Shown here one piece after another: positions 39,271 through 50,595 of a stretch of DNA of 64,000 nt. Source of the DNA: Helianthus annuus (Eukaryota; Streptophyta; Magnoliopsida; Asterales; Asteraceae); the NCBI RefSeq assembly GCF_002127325.2, contig NC_035433.2, positions 11,212,645 to 11,276,644 of the forward strand, read 5' to 3'. The position numbers and the translations under genes were made by a program. Below the pieces are notes generated by a model. That model saw only the letters and a program-made list of their open reading frames with translations. It had not been told where the DNA came from and did not search any database. Each line of letters opens with the position of its first letter. The first letter of the stretch is position 1.

Positions 39271-39748
39271 CAATACAGTATTTATATTTATATGTGCATA
39301 TGTTATTAATACAAGACATAATACAAGACACCGTGCGTCTGTTTCATGAAAAAGTAATGATCAAAGACCATATACTATTCTAGAACTAGCAATAAGTTGA
39401 TCTTCTCATAAACTACAAATTTGGTTGTTGGATCCACCATGAAACTATTTTAAAGAAACTGCGTTTCACATATGATCACCACAACCAAATTTGATTCTTC
39501 ATTCTGGATAAATTATTGTCTATGATCTGTATATTACATATATAATTGTAATAATAATTTCTACATGTAAAAAAACTCTAAATCTTTCTATAAACCTAAT
39601 CTCAAGATAAAGAAGAAAACATAATACAATAACTCCACTGAAAGATACACAAAATCTTCATTCAATCTAACCAGAAATCTCATTAACATGACGAAATACT
39701 CATTCAAATAAAGACTGATGAACAAAAGTACGCTGATAACTATTACAG
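39271..39748. other. No gene seen upstream of the inhibitor exon
   Basis: I looked here for the short first exon expected of the proteinase inhibitor gene and did not find a convincing one. Sequence is AT-rich. Confidence 0.4.
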
Positions 39749-39840
39749 GAAAGAGTTCGTGGCCCGAGTTTGTTGGGGCAAGGGGAGAAGCAGTAGCGGC
39801 TAGGATTGAGGAAGAGAATTCTTGGATTGATGCTATTGTG
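39749..39840 (+). pseudogene. Potato inhibitor I exon, cut by copia insertion
   Basis: After an AG acceptor (ATTACAG) the frame reads GKSSWPEFVGARGEAVAARI, then EEENSWIDAIV. This is the characteristic start of potato type I serine proteinase inhibitors (family I13: GKSSWPELVG...A...IE.EN...DAIV). The homology stops exactly at 39840, where the copia LTR begins with TGTTGG. The reactive-site loop and C-terminus are therefore separated from this piece, and the remainder would lie beyond the right edge of the window. No first exon was found. These small proteins normally inhibit chymotrypsin- or subtilisin-like enzymes in defence; this copy cannot. Confidence 0.75.
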
Positions 39841-40188
39841 TGTTGGTTCAGGCCCCACTCAATTCTCACTCATAAATTGATTGTAAATATGCAGAGAAAC
39901 AAAACTCTTATAAACAAAACTCTTATATTACTTAAAATAAATACAACGAGAATGAAAGATACTTCAACAAATAAACAATGCTATTGTATTCATAGCTGTT
40001 ATTTTGTGAATTTGAGAGAGAAATATTGTAAATTGAAAGAACGATTTCATTAATTGGGAAAGTGATAACCAACTACAATATATATACATCTCACTAAACT
40101 AAAAACAAACTCTGTAACTGACCTAGCTTCCTAACTAATAGAAGTTAAATTAACGGAATACTAACTAACAGTAACGGTAGTCCTAACA
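39841..40188 (-). repeat. Copia 3' LTR
   Basis: A 348-bp segment with inverted ends TGTT...AACA (minus strand TGTTAGGACTACCG). It lies next to a CAGGGGG polypurine tract and follows the pol stop codon. Its far end coincides exactly with the break in the inhibitor homology. A TATA-like ATATATATTG lies near 40080 on the minus strand. The partner LTR is off the window. Confidence 0.75.
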
Positions 40189-40195
40189 CCCCCTG

Positions 40196-42324
40196 TCAAG
40201 TTGGTGAAGCTGAAAGGGCCAACTTGCATAGCAAAGATTGATGTTGTGGACGAGGAAGACTCTTTGTAAACAAGTCAGCAACTTGAGCATGAGAAGGAGT
40301 ATGAATCAAATGAATAAGACCATCTTGTAATTTCTCATGAACAAAATGACAATCAATTTCTATGTGCTTCGTACATTCATGGAAAACTGGATTTTTGGCA
40401 ATGTGAATTGCAGCCTGACTATCACATTTAACTGGAACAGGCTCAACAGAAGGAACATGCAATTCATGAAGTAAACGTGTGAGCCAAGCGAGCTCGGCAG
40501 TAACACGTCGAAGAGAGCGATACTCGGCTTCAGTTGAGCTAAGAGAAACAGTAACTTGTTTCTTTGATTTCCAAGATATAGGGCTGCCACCAAGAGAAAC
40601 AAAATATCTACTTACAGAACGTCTAGCATTAGGACACGATGCCCAATCTGAATCACAAAAAGCTTCAAGCTTGAAATCAGAAGTCCTGTTATAAAAGAGC
40701 CCTTGAGAGGATGTACCGTGTACATATCGTAGAACGTGTATGGCAGCCTCCCAATGTGGAACGCGAGGAGTTTGCATAAACTTACTAAGAAATTGGATAG
40801 CAAAAGCTAAGTCGGGACAGGTGTGTGTCAAATAATTCAACTTTCCTACCAGCTTTCGATATTGCATGGGATCAGAAAGCAAATCCCCTTGATTAACTGA
40901 AAGTTGTAAATGTGCTGGGAGAAGGCTGGAAACAGAAGATGAATCATGAAAAGGAAACTCCTTAAGAAGATCATGAGCAAACTCCTTAATACCGGAGGAT
41001 TCTTGTAAAACTTCGACTCCCAAGAAATAGTTAAGAAAGCCTAAATCTTTTATCTGAAATGTAGAGTGTAAGAAGCTCTTCAATGTGGTAATTTCATAAA
41101 TGTTATTACCGGTTAACAAAATCTCACCAACATACACAGCAACATAAACCACAGAAGAACCCATATGTTTAGAAAAGAGGGAATGATCATTTGAAGATCG
41201 GACATAACCCCTGGACTTCAAAGCATCAGATAACTTTCCATACCATTGACGAGAAGCCTGCTTTAAACCATAAAGAGAGTTTTGTAGCTTCAAAACATGA
41301 GATGAACTTTCCTACCAGCTTTCGATATTGCATGGGATCAGAAAGCAAATCCCCTTGATTAACTGAAAGTTGTAAATGTACTGGGAGAGGGCTGGAAACA
41401 GAAGATGCATCATGAAAAGGAAACTCCTTAAGAAGATCATGAGCAAACTTTCTTTGGGTTAGAATAATACCGGAGGATTCTTGTAAAACTTCGACTCCCA
41501 AGAAATAGTTAAGAAAGCCTAAATCTTTTATCTGAAATGTAATGTAGAGTGTAAGAAGCTCTTCAATGTGGTAATTTCATAAATGTTATTACCGGTTAAC
41601 AAAATATCACCAACATACACAGCAACATAAACCACAGAAGAACCCATATGTTTAGAAAAAAGGGAATGATCATTTGAAGACCGGACATAACCCCTGGACT
41701 TCAAAGCATCAGATAACTTTCGATACCATTGACGAGAAGCCTGCTTTAAACCATAAAGAGATTTTTGTAGCTTCAAAACATGAGATGAATCAGATAAAGT
41801 CATGCCTGGGGGAGGAAGCATATAAATGTCCTCATCAAGATCCACATGAAGAAAAGCATTATTTACGTCTAATTGAGAAAGATTCCAGTTCATCTTAGCA
41901 GCAGTAGCAATTAAGCTACGAATAGTGGTCATCTTGACAACTGGTGAAAAAGTTTCATTGTAATCAATTCCTGCTTGTTGAGTGTCACCACGAACAACAA
42001 GGCGAGCTTTACATCTTTCCATTGTGCCATCAGCTTTGTATTTGACTTTATATACCCACTTGCATTTAATAGCCTTTTTACCTTCAGGAAGAGGCATAAC
42101 ATCCCATGTTTGATTTGCTTCAAGAGCATCAAATTCCTTTTGCAGAGCCTCTTGCCATATAGGATGAAAAGCCGCCTCTTTATAGGAATTAGGTTCACGA
42201 ATATGATCAAGATTTTGCAGAAGTTGTTGATTTGCAAAGGACAAATGAGACACTCTGACATTATTAGCAACTGAACAAACAGTAGTGATGGTATGATGAT
42301 GAGTGAGTAAAATTGCATTGATAC
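40196..42324 (-). pseudogene. Copia pol: reverse transcriptase and RNase H
   Basis: The upstream part has the copia RT start ([56 protein letters not shown]). RNase H follows (AFCDSDWASCP, SLSSTEAEYRSL, ADLFTKSLP) and ends at a TGA just before the LTR. The usual YVDD catalytic motif reads YVGD in one copy and YVGE in the other, so a catalytic aspartate is missing. A tandem duplication of about 470 bp inside RT, plus small indels, breaks the frame near 41300 and 41530. It could not make active enzyme. Confidence 0.85.
40839..41789. repeat. Tandem duplication within copia RT
   Basis: Copy one (40839-41304, 466 bp) and copy two (41305-41789, 485 bp) are nearly identical. Copy two keeps about 14 bases near 41450 and 5 bases near 41540 that copy one lacks. 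The duplication repeats the segment encoding YVG[D/E]ILLTGN. Confidence 0.9.
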
Positions 42325-43536
42325 TGACGGGTGGTCCATTGGACAACCCTTTATGATGTTAAAAGACAAGTTTATCCCTCATTTAAGTGTGTAATTATCT
42401 TGAATTAGAGAACTTCTGTTGCTTATGTCTCAGGTGCGGTTTGGTGGCTTAAAGTGGAGAAAATGCAGCTTTGGAGAGTTTGAAGATGAACGGGTCGTGT
42501 GCGGAACGAAAGAAGAAACAAGGCACACATTTCAGGGGTCCACCATAAATTACGGTGGCCACCGTAATTTACGGTGGCCACCGTAATTTACGGTGGCCCA
42601 GAAACATCACCAAATTCCACCGTAACTCAGAAGAACCATACCGTAACACTTTGAACATCACCGTAAATTACGGTGATACCGCACCGTAATTTACGGTGGA
42701 GGCTGCGACAGAACCGTAACTGCCCTCATTAAGTCAGTTTTATGGTGCCTTTTCAGCTATTCTCATCATTGGACGGTTTTGGAGCTTGCTAGGGGCGATT
42801 TTGGCTATCTTGCTTGGTTGTAAACAATTTCTAAACAACTTGTTAGTGTTTTTAATTCCTATGAACATTGATATGGATGTGATGATGATTGCCCAAGTCA
42901 TGAGTGGCTAAACTTATGGTGATCATCCTAGGTTGAAGGTTTGTCTAAGACATTTGTGTTTTGATTCTTATTTCTAGAATAATAGACTTGCTATGATGGT
43001 TTGTTTATTATGGTGTGTTGTTTGCTTGTTCCTAAATTGTTAATTTGTATGTTAATCTTAGTCTAAACCATACGTTCTTGGTGCCGTTGGCAATCGAGAT
43101 ATCATGGGCGGGATTAGGATTGAGTATTGATTAATTGGTCATCGGGTAACAACCTTGCGTTCTAGGAATCCGAGTACTTAGTTCCCTTTCATCACGACAA
43201 GTAATAACACATGAACCATGTCTATGTGGTTCTTTCTAGTTGAATATTAGCATGAATGTCAAAGCAAACCGGAAACTTAGGATGGTCATTTGTCTCTAAA
43301 TTGTTTACAAAACCAATTCTCAATTCGCAATTTAATTAGTAATCTTAGTTTTAAAAATCAAACAAACAATCCAACTCTTTGAATTTACTTTTTATTGTAA
43401 TTAGTTTAATCTTAGTTAACTAGATACACTTCTAAATAACACATATTCCACAAACTCCCTGTGTTCGATACCCACTTACCGCTAACTATTAGTAGTAATT
43501 GGATTAAATTTGCGTGTACCTACGACAAGCACGTCA
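42325..43536 (+). repeat. Athila 5' LTR
   Basis: 1212 bp, TG...CA. It contains two adjacent perfect copies of the palindrome CCACCGTAATTTACGGTGG (42559-42577 and 42578-42596) and several half copies. It is 40 bp longer than the 3' LTR because of this repeat. Confidence 0.9.
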
Positions 43537-43541
43537 AATTT

Positions 43542-43559
43542 TGGCGCCGTTGCCGGGGA
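43542..43559 (+). promoter_or_regulatory. Primer binding site, tRNA-Asp
   Basis: TGGCGCCGTTGCCGGGGA lies five bases inside the 5' LTR. It is complementary to the 3' end of plant tRNA-Asp, the usual primer of Athila elements. Confidence 0.85.
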
Positions 43560-43649
43560 GTAGTGCGCAACGTGTGTTAGTTTAATAGTTTTGTTTTGTT
43601 ATTTTCGGGTTTACGCTAGTTGTGTTTAGTGTGCAGGTACTTCAGGTGT

Positions 43650-45602
43650 ATGCATACTAGGGGCTCTCACAGGTCATCACCGCTATCGTTTGATCCAGAA
43701 ATTAAAAGAACGCTAAGGCAAAACAGAGTTTTAGTACGGGAAAACAAGATTATTGGTTCACCCACTTCACCCATCACACCGAGAAACATCATGGCTGATT
43801 CACAAATTCCACCTACAACGGGTCAAACGACCTCATCCTTTATACCTACTTCCACCCAACCATCACCAAACACCACTTTACCTAATACCACTGTCGAATT
43901 CACACCAACCAATGTCACTCAACCGATCACTACCCAAGTCGAACTCGCCATTACCTTTAACCCTTCTACCACAATCCCACCATTATCCCACTTCTTTCCC
44001 CCAACTACGGGTCAATCATCATCTAACTTCACAATTGCACCAAATTCAACTATTATGCATGCTATGCCCTCTTTTAGACCACAACACCAATCGGGTTTTC
44101 AGTACTCGACTTTCCCATTTGGACAATCTTCGGGAATTCAAGGAGATGGGTATGATGAAGGATATGAGGAGTTTGAAGGTTTTGATGAAGACGGGTATGC
44201 TTATGGGGGTGATGGAAATCAAGGAGAATTCGGATACATGCAAGGTCAAATGCAAGTAATGCCAAGTGTTGGTGGAGTACAACAACAACAAAAACTCATA
44301 CCACAACACATTCGGCCAAGACCACAAGGGCCACAAATGCAACGCCCTACACCATTGCAACAAGTTCGCCCACAAAATATGCAACCACACATCCAAAGAC
44401 CAATTCAAAGCCCACCGGTGCCACAATAACAGTTTCAACAACCAATTGCACCACAAGGGTATGTACCAAGGCCAATGGGTCCTATTCCTCCAAGGGGTAG
44501 ATTCGGTGTACCAAGGAGGCATCTTAGAGAAAATGTGAGGGGCATTGAAGCGCATTTTAGGCCGGTAATCACTCATAATCCTTCACCGGTAGTCATTCCT
44601 CACAATGATCTAGGGAGGACATTTGAAGTGAGGACTAACTCATTGCAAAGCTTGCCAAAATATAAGGGTTTAGCAACGGAGGAGCCTTACTTTCATTTGG
44701 AGGCTTATGACTCGATTTGCAACACTCTTGGGAGTCAAGGATTTTCGGCCGATGATATTAAATTGGTACTATTCCAATTTTCTTTGGAAGACAAGGCGAA
44801 AAAGCGGTTCTACACATTACCTTCAGCATCTATATATACATGGGGGGAAATGCAACAAACCTTTTTGGATGAATTTTACACCGCTCAAAAGACGAATGAT
44901 GCTAGAAAAGGGTTGAGGAGCTTTCAACAACAACATGGTGAAATGTTTCATGAGGCTTTTGAGCGTTTCAATATGATGATAAAAAATTGCCCTCACCATG
45001 GAATTGAATTGTGGGAATTAATGAATGTTTTTCACGAGGGGTTGAGTGCCGAAGATGCTCGTGATTTAATGTCTATCACCGGTGGGACTTTTGGTACAAA
45101 TTACGAGAATGATGATTAGGAGTTTTTGGAGAGCATGGTAACTACATCAAAAAGAAAAGCTCAAGCATCAAGGAGAGCACGACCGGCCATTGCCCGACCT
45201 CAAGTGCACGCAATAGATGACAGTAATGTTCAAACCACTAACCAAATTTATGATGTTTGTGCATTGTGTAATGAAATAGGTCATGCGGCTGAAAATTGCC
45301 AAGGAATGGTGGAAGGGCAATATGAAGAAGTTCATGCCGTTCAAGGTCAAGGAGGGGGTGGTAGAAATTACAACAACATGAATTCTAATACTTACCACCC
45401 CGGGTTGAGGAACCACCCAAATTTTCGGTATGGGAACCCTTCGAATCAAGCTAACCCGAACTTTCAAGGTAGCCAAGGTAACTTTGGTTCGCGTCAACCT
45501 TCTAACAATCAAAGTGGGTATAGAGGTGGAAACAACCAAGGCTATCAAAGGCAATACCAAACGGGTCAAGAACAAGGGGGTCGTCGGGTGGAAATGAAAT
45601 GA
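43650..45602 (+). pseudogene. Athila gag
   Basis: The start at 43650 (MHTRGSHRSSPLSFDPEIKR) fits Athila gag N-termini; an in-frame ATG also lies at 43620. A long P/Q/T-rich N-terminal region is followed by the retrotransposon gag domain (PYFHLEAYDSICNTLG..., GEMFHEAFERFNMMIKNCPH, about 44690-45060) and a CCHC knuckle CALCNEIGHAAENC (about 45262-45303). Two in-frame stops occur: TAA at 44427-44429 and TAG at 45117-45119. A one-base shift in the G-run near 45573 moves the frame into pol. In Athila the gag and pol genes form one polyprotein. Each break looks like a single mutation. Confidence 0.85.
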
Positions 45603-48115
45603 TGGATATGTTGAAGAGTATGCAAGCGGAAATGCAAAAGAGAAATCAACTTGATGAAGTCCGAATGCAAAAAGATGAAGTTCGTGACAAGACCATCCAA
45701 TCACTAACAACCCAAATGGGTCAATTGGCAACTGATGTGGCGGAATTGAAGAAAGGTAAAGGTCAACTTCCTAGCGACACCAAGGTAAATCCTTCACATG
45801 GTTCGTCACGAGGTAATGTTAATATTAATCATGTTAGTGTTTTGAGAAGTGGCAAAGAATTTAAAGCCGATTTGTCACTCGAATTGGTTGAGTGGGTGGT
45901 TGAGGACATCACGGGTAATGAAAGTGATGATGAAGTTTCACCGGTAAAACCAAATGAATCAAATGTTAATAAACCGGGTTTGGGTGAAAATGAAAAGAGT
46001 GAAAAAGTTGAGGGTGAACCGAGTCAAGTCCCGTTTCCATCGACTTTACTTGACTCGGGAAAGAAAAATTTTATTGCATCAAGAGGTCCCCAAAAAGAAG
46101 AGTTGTGGGATATGTTTAAACAAGTTAAAATTAACCTCCCACTTCTTGATGCAATAAAACAAGTACCCGCCTATGCAAAATTTTTAAAAGAGTTATGTAC
46201 ACAAAAAAGGCAAAACAAGAAGAAAGTGCCTAAGCGGGTGGACTTAACCGGGCAAGTGAGTGCGGTTTTGAATGGGGAGCTTCCTCCTAAGCTCCAAGAC
46301 CCGGGCACGCCATTAATTAACATTCAAGTGGGTAATTTTCAAATGGCAAAGGCGTTGCTAGATCTTGGAGCCGGGGTTAGCATTTTACCGGGGGGTTTAT
46401 ATGACAAATATGATTTTGTTCCGTTAGCAAGGGTAGAGACAACGGTTGTTTTGGCCGATTTGTCTCATAAGTTACCCCGAGGGATGGTCCAAAATGTAAT
46501 TGTTAAAATTGATGAGTTTTATTACCCGGTTGACTTTCTAGTTTTGGATTATTCATCCGCGGACCCAAAACAACAACAAAATGTAATTTTGGGTCGGCCA
46601 TTTTTGAGCACCGCACACGCTGTCATCGATTGTAGATTTGGTACAGTTGATATGACTTTTGGTAATCGAAAAATGCGTTTGAATGTTTTCACTAGCAATT
46701 CTAATGCTAATGGTGTTGATGAGTGTTTCATGGCAGATATTGTCAAAGGATGTAATCCGCGTGAGTATGAGGAGGATGGTATGGATATTTTTTTGTGTGA
46801 TTTTTCTAAACAGGTTCATGCTTATGCGTTACGGGTTGAAGAAGAAAAGCAGGATGCCATGGCCTTGAGGGAAGGTCGGCCACCATGGTCTCACCAATTT
46901 GAAAATTTGCCGGCGGAAATAGACTCGGGAACAAAACCATCATTAGACGAGCCGCCAAGATTGGAGCTCAAGGACTTGCCGAGCCACCACTTGAAGTATG
47001 CGTTTTTAGGGGATAATGACACTTTACCGGTCATTATTGCCTCTAATTTGGAGTTGGCACAAGAGCAAGCCTTGTTGGAAGTTTTGAAAGAAAACAAGGG
47101 AGCTATCAGATGGACGATTGCCGACCTCAAAGGAATTAGTCCATCCATTGTCATGCACAAAATCATTACCACCGAAGATGCAAAGCCATCACGAGAAGCT
47201 CAAAGGCGATTGAATCCGAACCTACGGGAGGTAGTTAAAAGGAGGTAATTAAATGGTTGGATGCGGGAATTATCTATCCGATTTCGGATAGTGCTTGGGT
47301 GAGTCCCACCCAAGTTGTGCCTAAGAAGGCCGGCATTCAAGTAGTCAAGGACGAAAATGGTGAACAAATTGCCACCCGACCGGTTACCAGGTGGCGTGTA
47401 TGTATTGACTACCGAAAATTGAATGCCGCCACTTCTAAGGACCATTTCCCGTTACCTTTTATTAACCAAATCATTGAAAAATTGTCGGGTCAAAAATATT
47501 ACTGCTTTTTGGACGGGTATTCAGGTTACAATCAAATCGCAATACACCCGGATGACCAACACAAGACCACCTTCACTTGTCCATATGGCACCTTCGCCTT
47601 TCGGCGAATGCCATTTGGCTTGTGTAATGCTCCGGCCACTTTCCAACGATGTATGATGAGTATCTTCTCGGACATCGTTGGGGAGTCGCTTGAAGTGTTT
47701 ATGGATGACTTTTCAATCTTTGGCACTAGTTTTGAATCTTGTCTCAACGAATTACAAAAAGTTTTAAAAAGGTGCGTTGAGAAAAATCTAGTGCTAAGTT
47801 GGGAGAAAAGTCATTTCATGGTGCAAGAGGGCATTGTGTTGGGTCACGTAATTTCTGAAAGGGGGATGGAGGTGGATAAGGCAAAAATGCGGGTAATAGC
47901 ATCTTTGCCACCTCCGAAAAATGTTAAGGGTGTAAGGTCATTTTTGGGGCACGCCGGTTTTTATAGACGTTTCATAAAAGGATTTAGTGTTATCACTAAG
48001 CCTTTGTGCAACTTGTTATTAAAAGATGTCCCATTTGAGTTTACTAACGAGTCTATGCAAGCTTTTACTGTTTTGAAGGAACACCTGGTTAAAGCTCCTA
48101 TCTTGCAACCACCGG
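45599..48115 (+). pseudogene. Athila pol 5' part: protease and RT
   Basis: Continues gag in another frame. Protease is marked by ALLDLGAGVSILPGG (about 46350) and ILGRPFLSTAHAVIDC. A frameshift near 47236, in a GGAGG context, separates this from the RT. The RT has YRKLNAATSKDHFPLPFINQ, the YGTFAFRRMPFGLCNAPATF motif, an intact VFMDDFSIFG catalytic motif and LGHVISERGMEVD. The frame stops being pol at 48115, where the gag-only copia-type element is inserted at KAPILQPP. Coding resumes at 53730. Confidence 0.9.
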
Positions 48116-48569
48116 TGTTGGACCGTTGTTTGACCCCGAAAAGTCAGCCGAGACAGTTCATCTTCACGTATAAAGGCGGAATCAGTATATGTGAAGTTAC
48201 AACAGCTATTCCTTTCTAATTTCTTCTCTTTTTTTGCTTTCTGATTACAATTTGACAGAGTTCCGTTCCACAAGCAATCATTCAGGTCCGCTCAAATGAA
48301 CATCATCTACAGGTATATATAGAGCAATGTGGTTCGCTCATATGGACTGCCATATGAGCAGACCTACATCATTGACAAATAAGCGAACCTCACCTGAAGA
48401 CTAATAAGCGAACCTTAACACTATCCTATGAGCGGACCTATATACAATATGTACATAAAAGCGAACCTATCAACATAAAACCTAATTTTGACATTCTAGA
48501 CCCTATGTTGACCTATCTTGACCTAAGACTTGATGTAGACGAAGTCAACAGACATTCCGTGCACTAACA
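48116..48569 (-). repeat. 3' LTR of the gag-only element
   Basis: 454 bp with TGTTGG and CTAACA ends in window orientation. The polypurine tract AAGGGAGAGTC lies directly inside it on the minus strand. It holds several copies of the AGCGRACC motif and a CATATGG...CCATATG inverted repeat near 48335-48357. Confidence 0.9.
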
Positions 48570-50595
48570 GACTCTCCCTTGGATGTTGACATAGTCTTCA
48601 GCAATCTTTAGCTCCTGAGTCTTCGGTCTTGGTCTTTTCTCCAACTCTCCGTCTTCTCATCATTCAATCTTTCTTCACAGGCTTCAAAATCATTACCTGA
48701 CTCTGACTTCTTTCTTCCCTTCGACTGTTGATCCAGACTCCCCCTTTCATTGACTCCCCCTCTCAATATGTTAGAATCTGAGATATCTGGTTCAAACTTT
48801 GACAGTTAGCTTCCGTTGGGAATGATGAAGTTCAAACCTGTTTAACCTGTACATTCTCTACCTCAACATAAGTTTTACTAATTTATGACAATTGAATTTA
48901 GTAAACTTACTGGTAGACAACATTTTCAACAAACACATTAGTTACATCAAGTTCAAATGAATGACCTTGATTAACTAAACCCACAATCTTTCAATCAAAT
49001 TTATATATGACATTCAAAGAATTTTCAACACAATTTCCCAATCCTGTTCATCATGTTTAGCACTCGAATTTTGAATATCAGCTCTTCAACATCAGTTGTC
49101 GAAAATCTTTTTGACTTTTCAAAAATATGAAACACAAATGCAATAACAACAATTAAAATGCAGAAATGAACTTTATACAAACATTATTTTGTGAGTTTGT
49201 GTAAGAGGATCATATCAGTTCATGAGACAAATCACTAGCACCGTTAAGCTTTAATCATATTAAGTTCTAAACGATTCACGTCGATTGTCGATATAGTTGT
49301 CCTCTTAAATTTTCACACAATTTTCAATCTATCCAGGATACGATTTAAGTGTTTTATGAACTTAGCTCAATTCATGTGTCCCACCTCTTGAATATACTCC
49401 CGTATCCAGAATCTCAATATTCAATCTTACAGGTGAGTATACTACAATGATATCTGTACATAATTTAGGGGTTAAATGCGAGAACTGAGGGATCTCAGGT
49501 CAGAACTTCCGTTCAGCAGAGAGATATCAGTTTCGACTTTGCAGTATGTCCCCTTTAGAGGATCTTTTAGCTACAATAGCAATGATTATCAATTTTATTG
49601 TCTAATCAGCTGAGGGCTAATGCTGTGTTTCAAGCATTTAAGGCAAAGTATTATCCAAGGACTAGGTCAGAACTTCCGTTCAGCAGAAGTCCCGGAATAA
49701 TACCCCAGACATCATTGAGTATAAAAACCTAGTATATCAGAATCCGAGACCTTTCAAACAAGATTTCAGGGGTTACCTATATATCCAAGTAGTGTTCCCC
49801 ACGAATTTCACAAGTTTGAAATTTTAGGTTTATATCCCGAATAAATTTACTAAATGTGTAAAAACCTATCGACACATCATCAGTGAGACCGTTTATCACA
49901 TTTGACATTACATTTCTTTAGCGTGCTGTGATAGTCCACGGATGTACTATCATTTCCTCTTTTCTCAACAAAACTCATTTTTGATTTTTCAATGTTTTTG
50001 GTATTTTCAAATTTTCTAATTTTTTTAAATTTTTCTCCCCCTAAAATCAAAATATGTTTCAATTTTGATTTTCAAGGAAAATTTGAAAACTGTACAAATA
50101 AAATGACAAACTGATATCGAATCACTTCAATTCGCCATTCATTTGGCATAAACAATCAGAACTCCCCCTGACAACAAACTATTTTCCCATTTAGATTTCA
50201 AAACACTTAAGTTTGTTTTAATCAAAATGGTTTTTCCGGAAAAATAGTTTTGTGTGTCATTTCACAAATTCGGGGTTCTTTCATCACATTGTTTTCCTTT
50301 ATTTACTTGACGAAAAGAGAAATCAAGTACAACTTAATGTCCTTGATTAGTCTTTTGTAATTCGAAATATCACAGTTACCAACATGTGAATTTCTCAAGA
50401 AAGATGCCGATACCTGTTCCACACTTACCAACCTGGGAACTCCGGCAAGTCAGCGTTTTTCATTTGAAAAGATCCACCCAAGCCTGACCAGCCTTGGGTG
50501 TTTTTGACAATTTTACCTCAACAAAAGGCTCTTCTGGTTTTGACACACCAGAATCATTGCCTAAGTGTGGCTTGTCTGACTTTGGCCTGTCAGAT
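48570..50595 (-). other. Noncoding 3' part of the gag-only element
   Basis: About 2 kb between the gag stop and the 3' LTR, where pol would be in an autonomous element. No RT, integrase or RNase H motif is seen in any frame. A direct repeat GGTCAGAACTTCCGTTCAGC occurs near 49499 and 49665. Otherwise AT-rich. Confidence 0.6.

Noticed and set aside
38938..39331. Three overlapping minus-strand frames of MLCYV repeats
   Set aside because: Products of the TAACA pentamer satellite; all three frames are open at once.
39718..40053. 111-residue plus-strand frame reading as a full gene
   Set aside because: Only the part from 39749 to 39840 is inhibitor coding sequence; the rest reads into the copia LTR.
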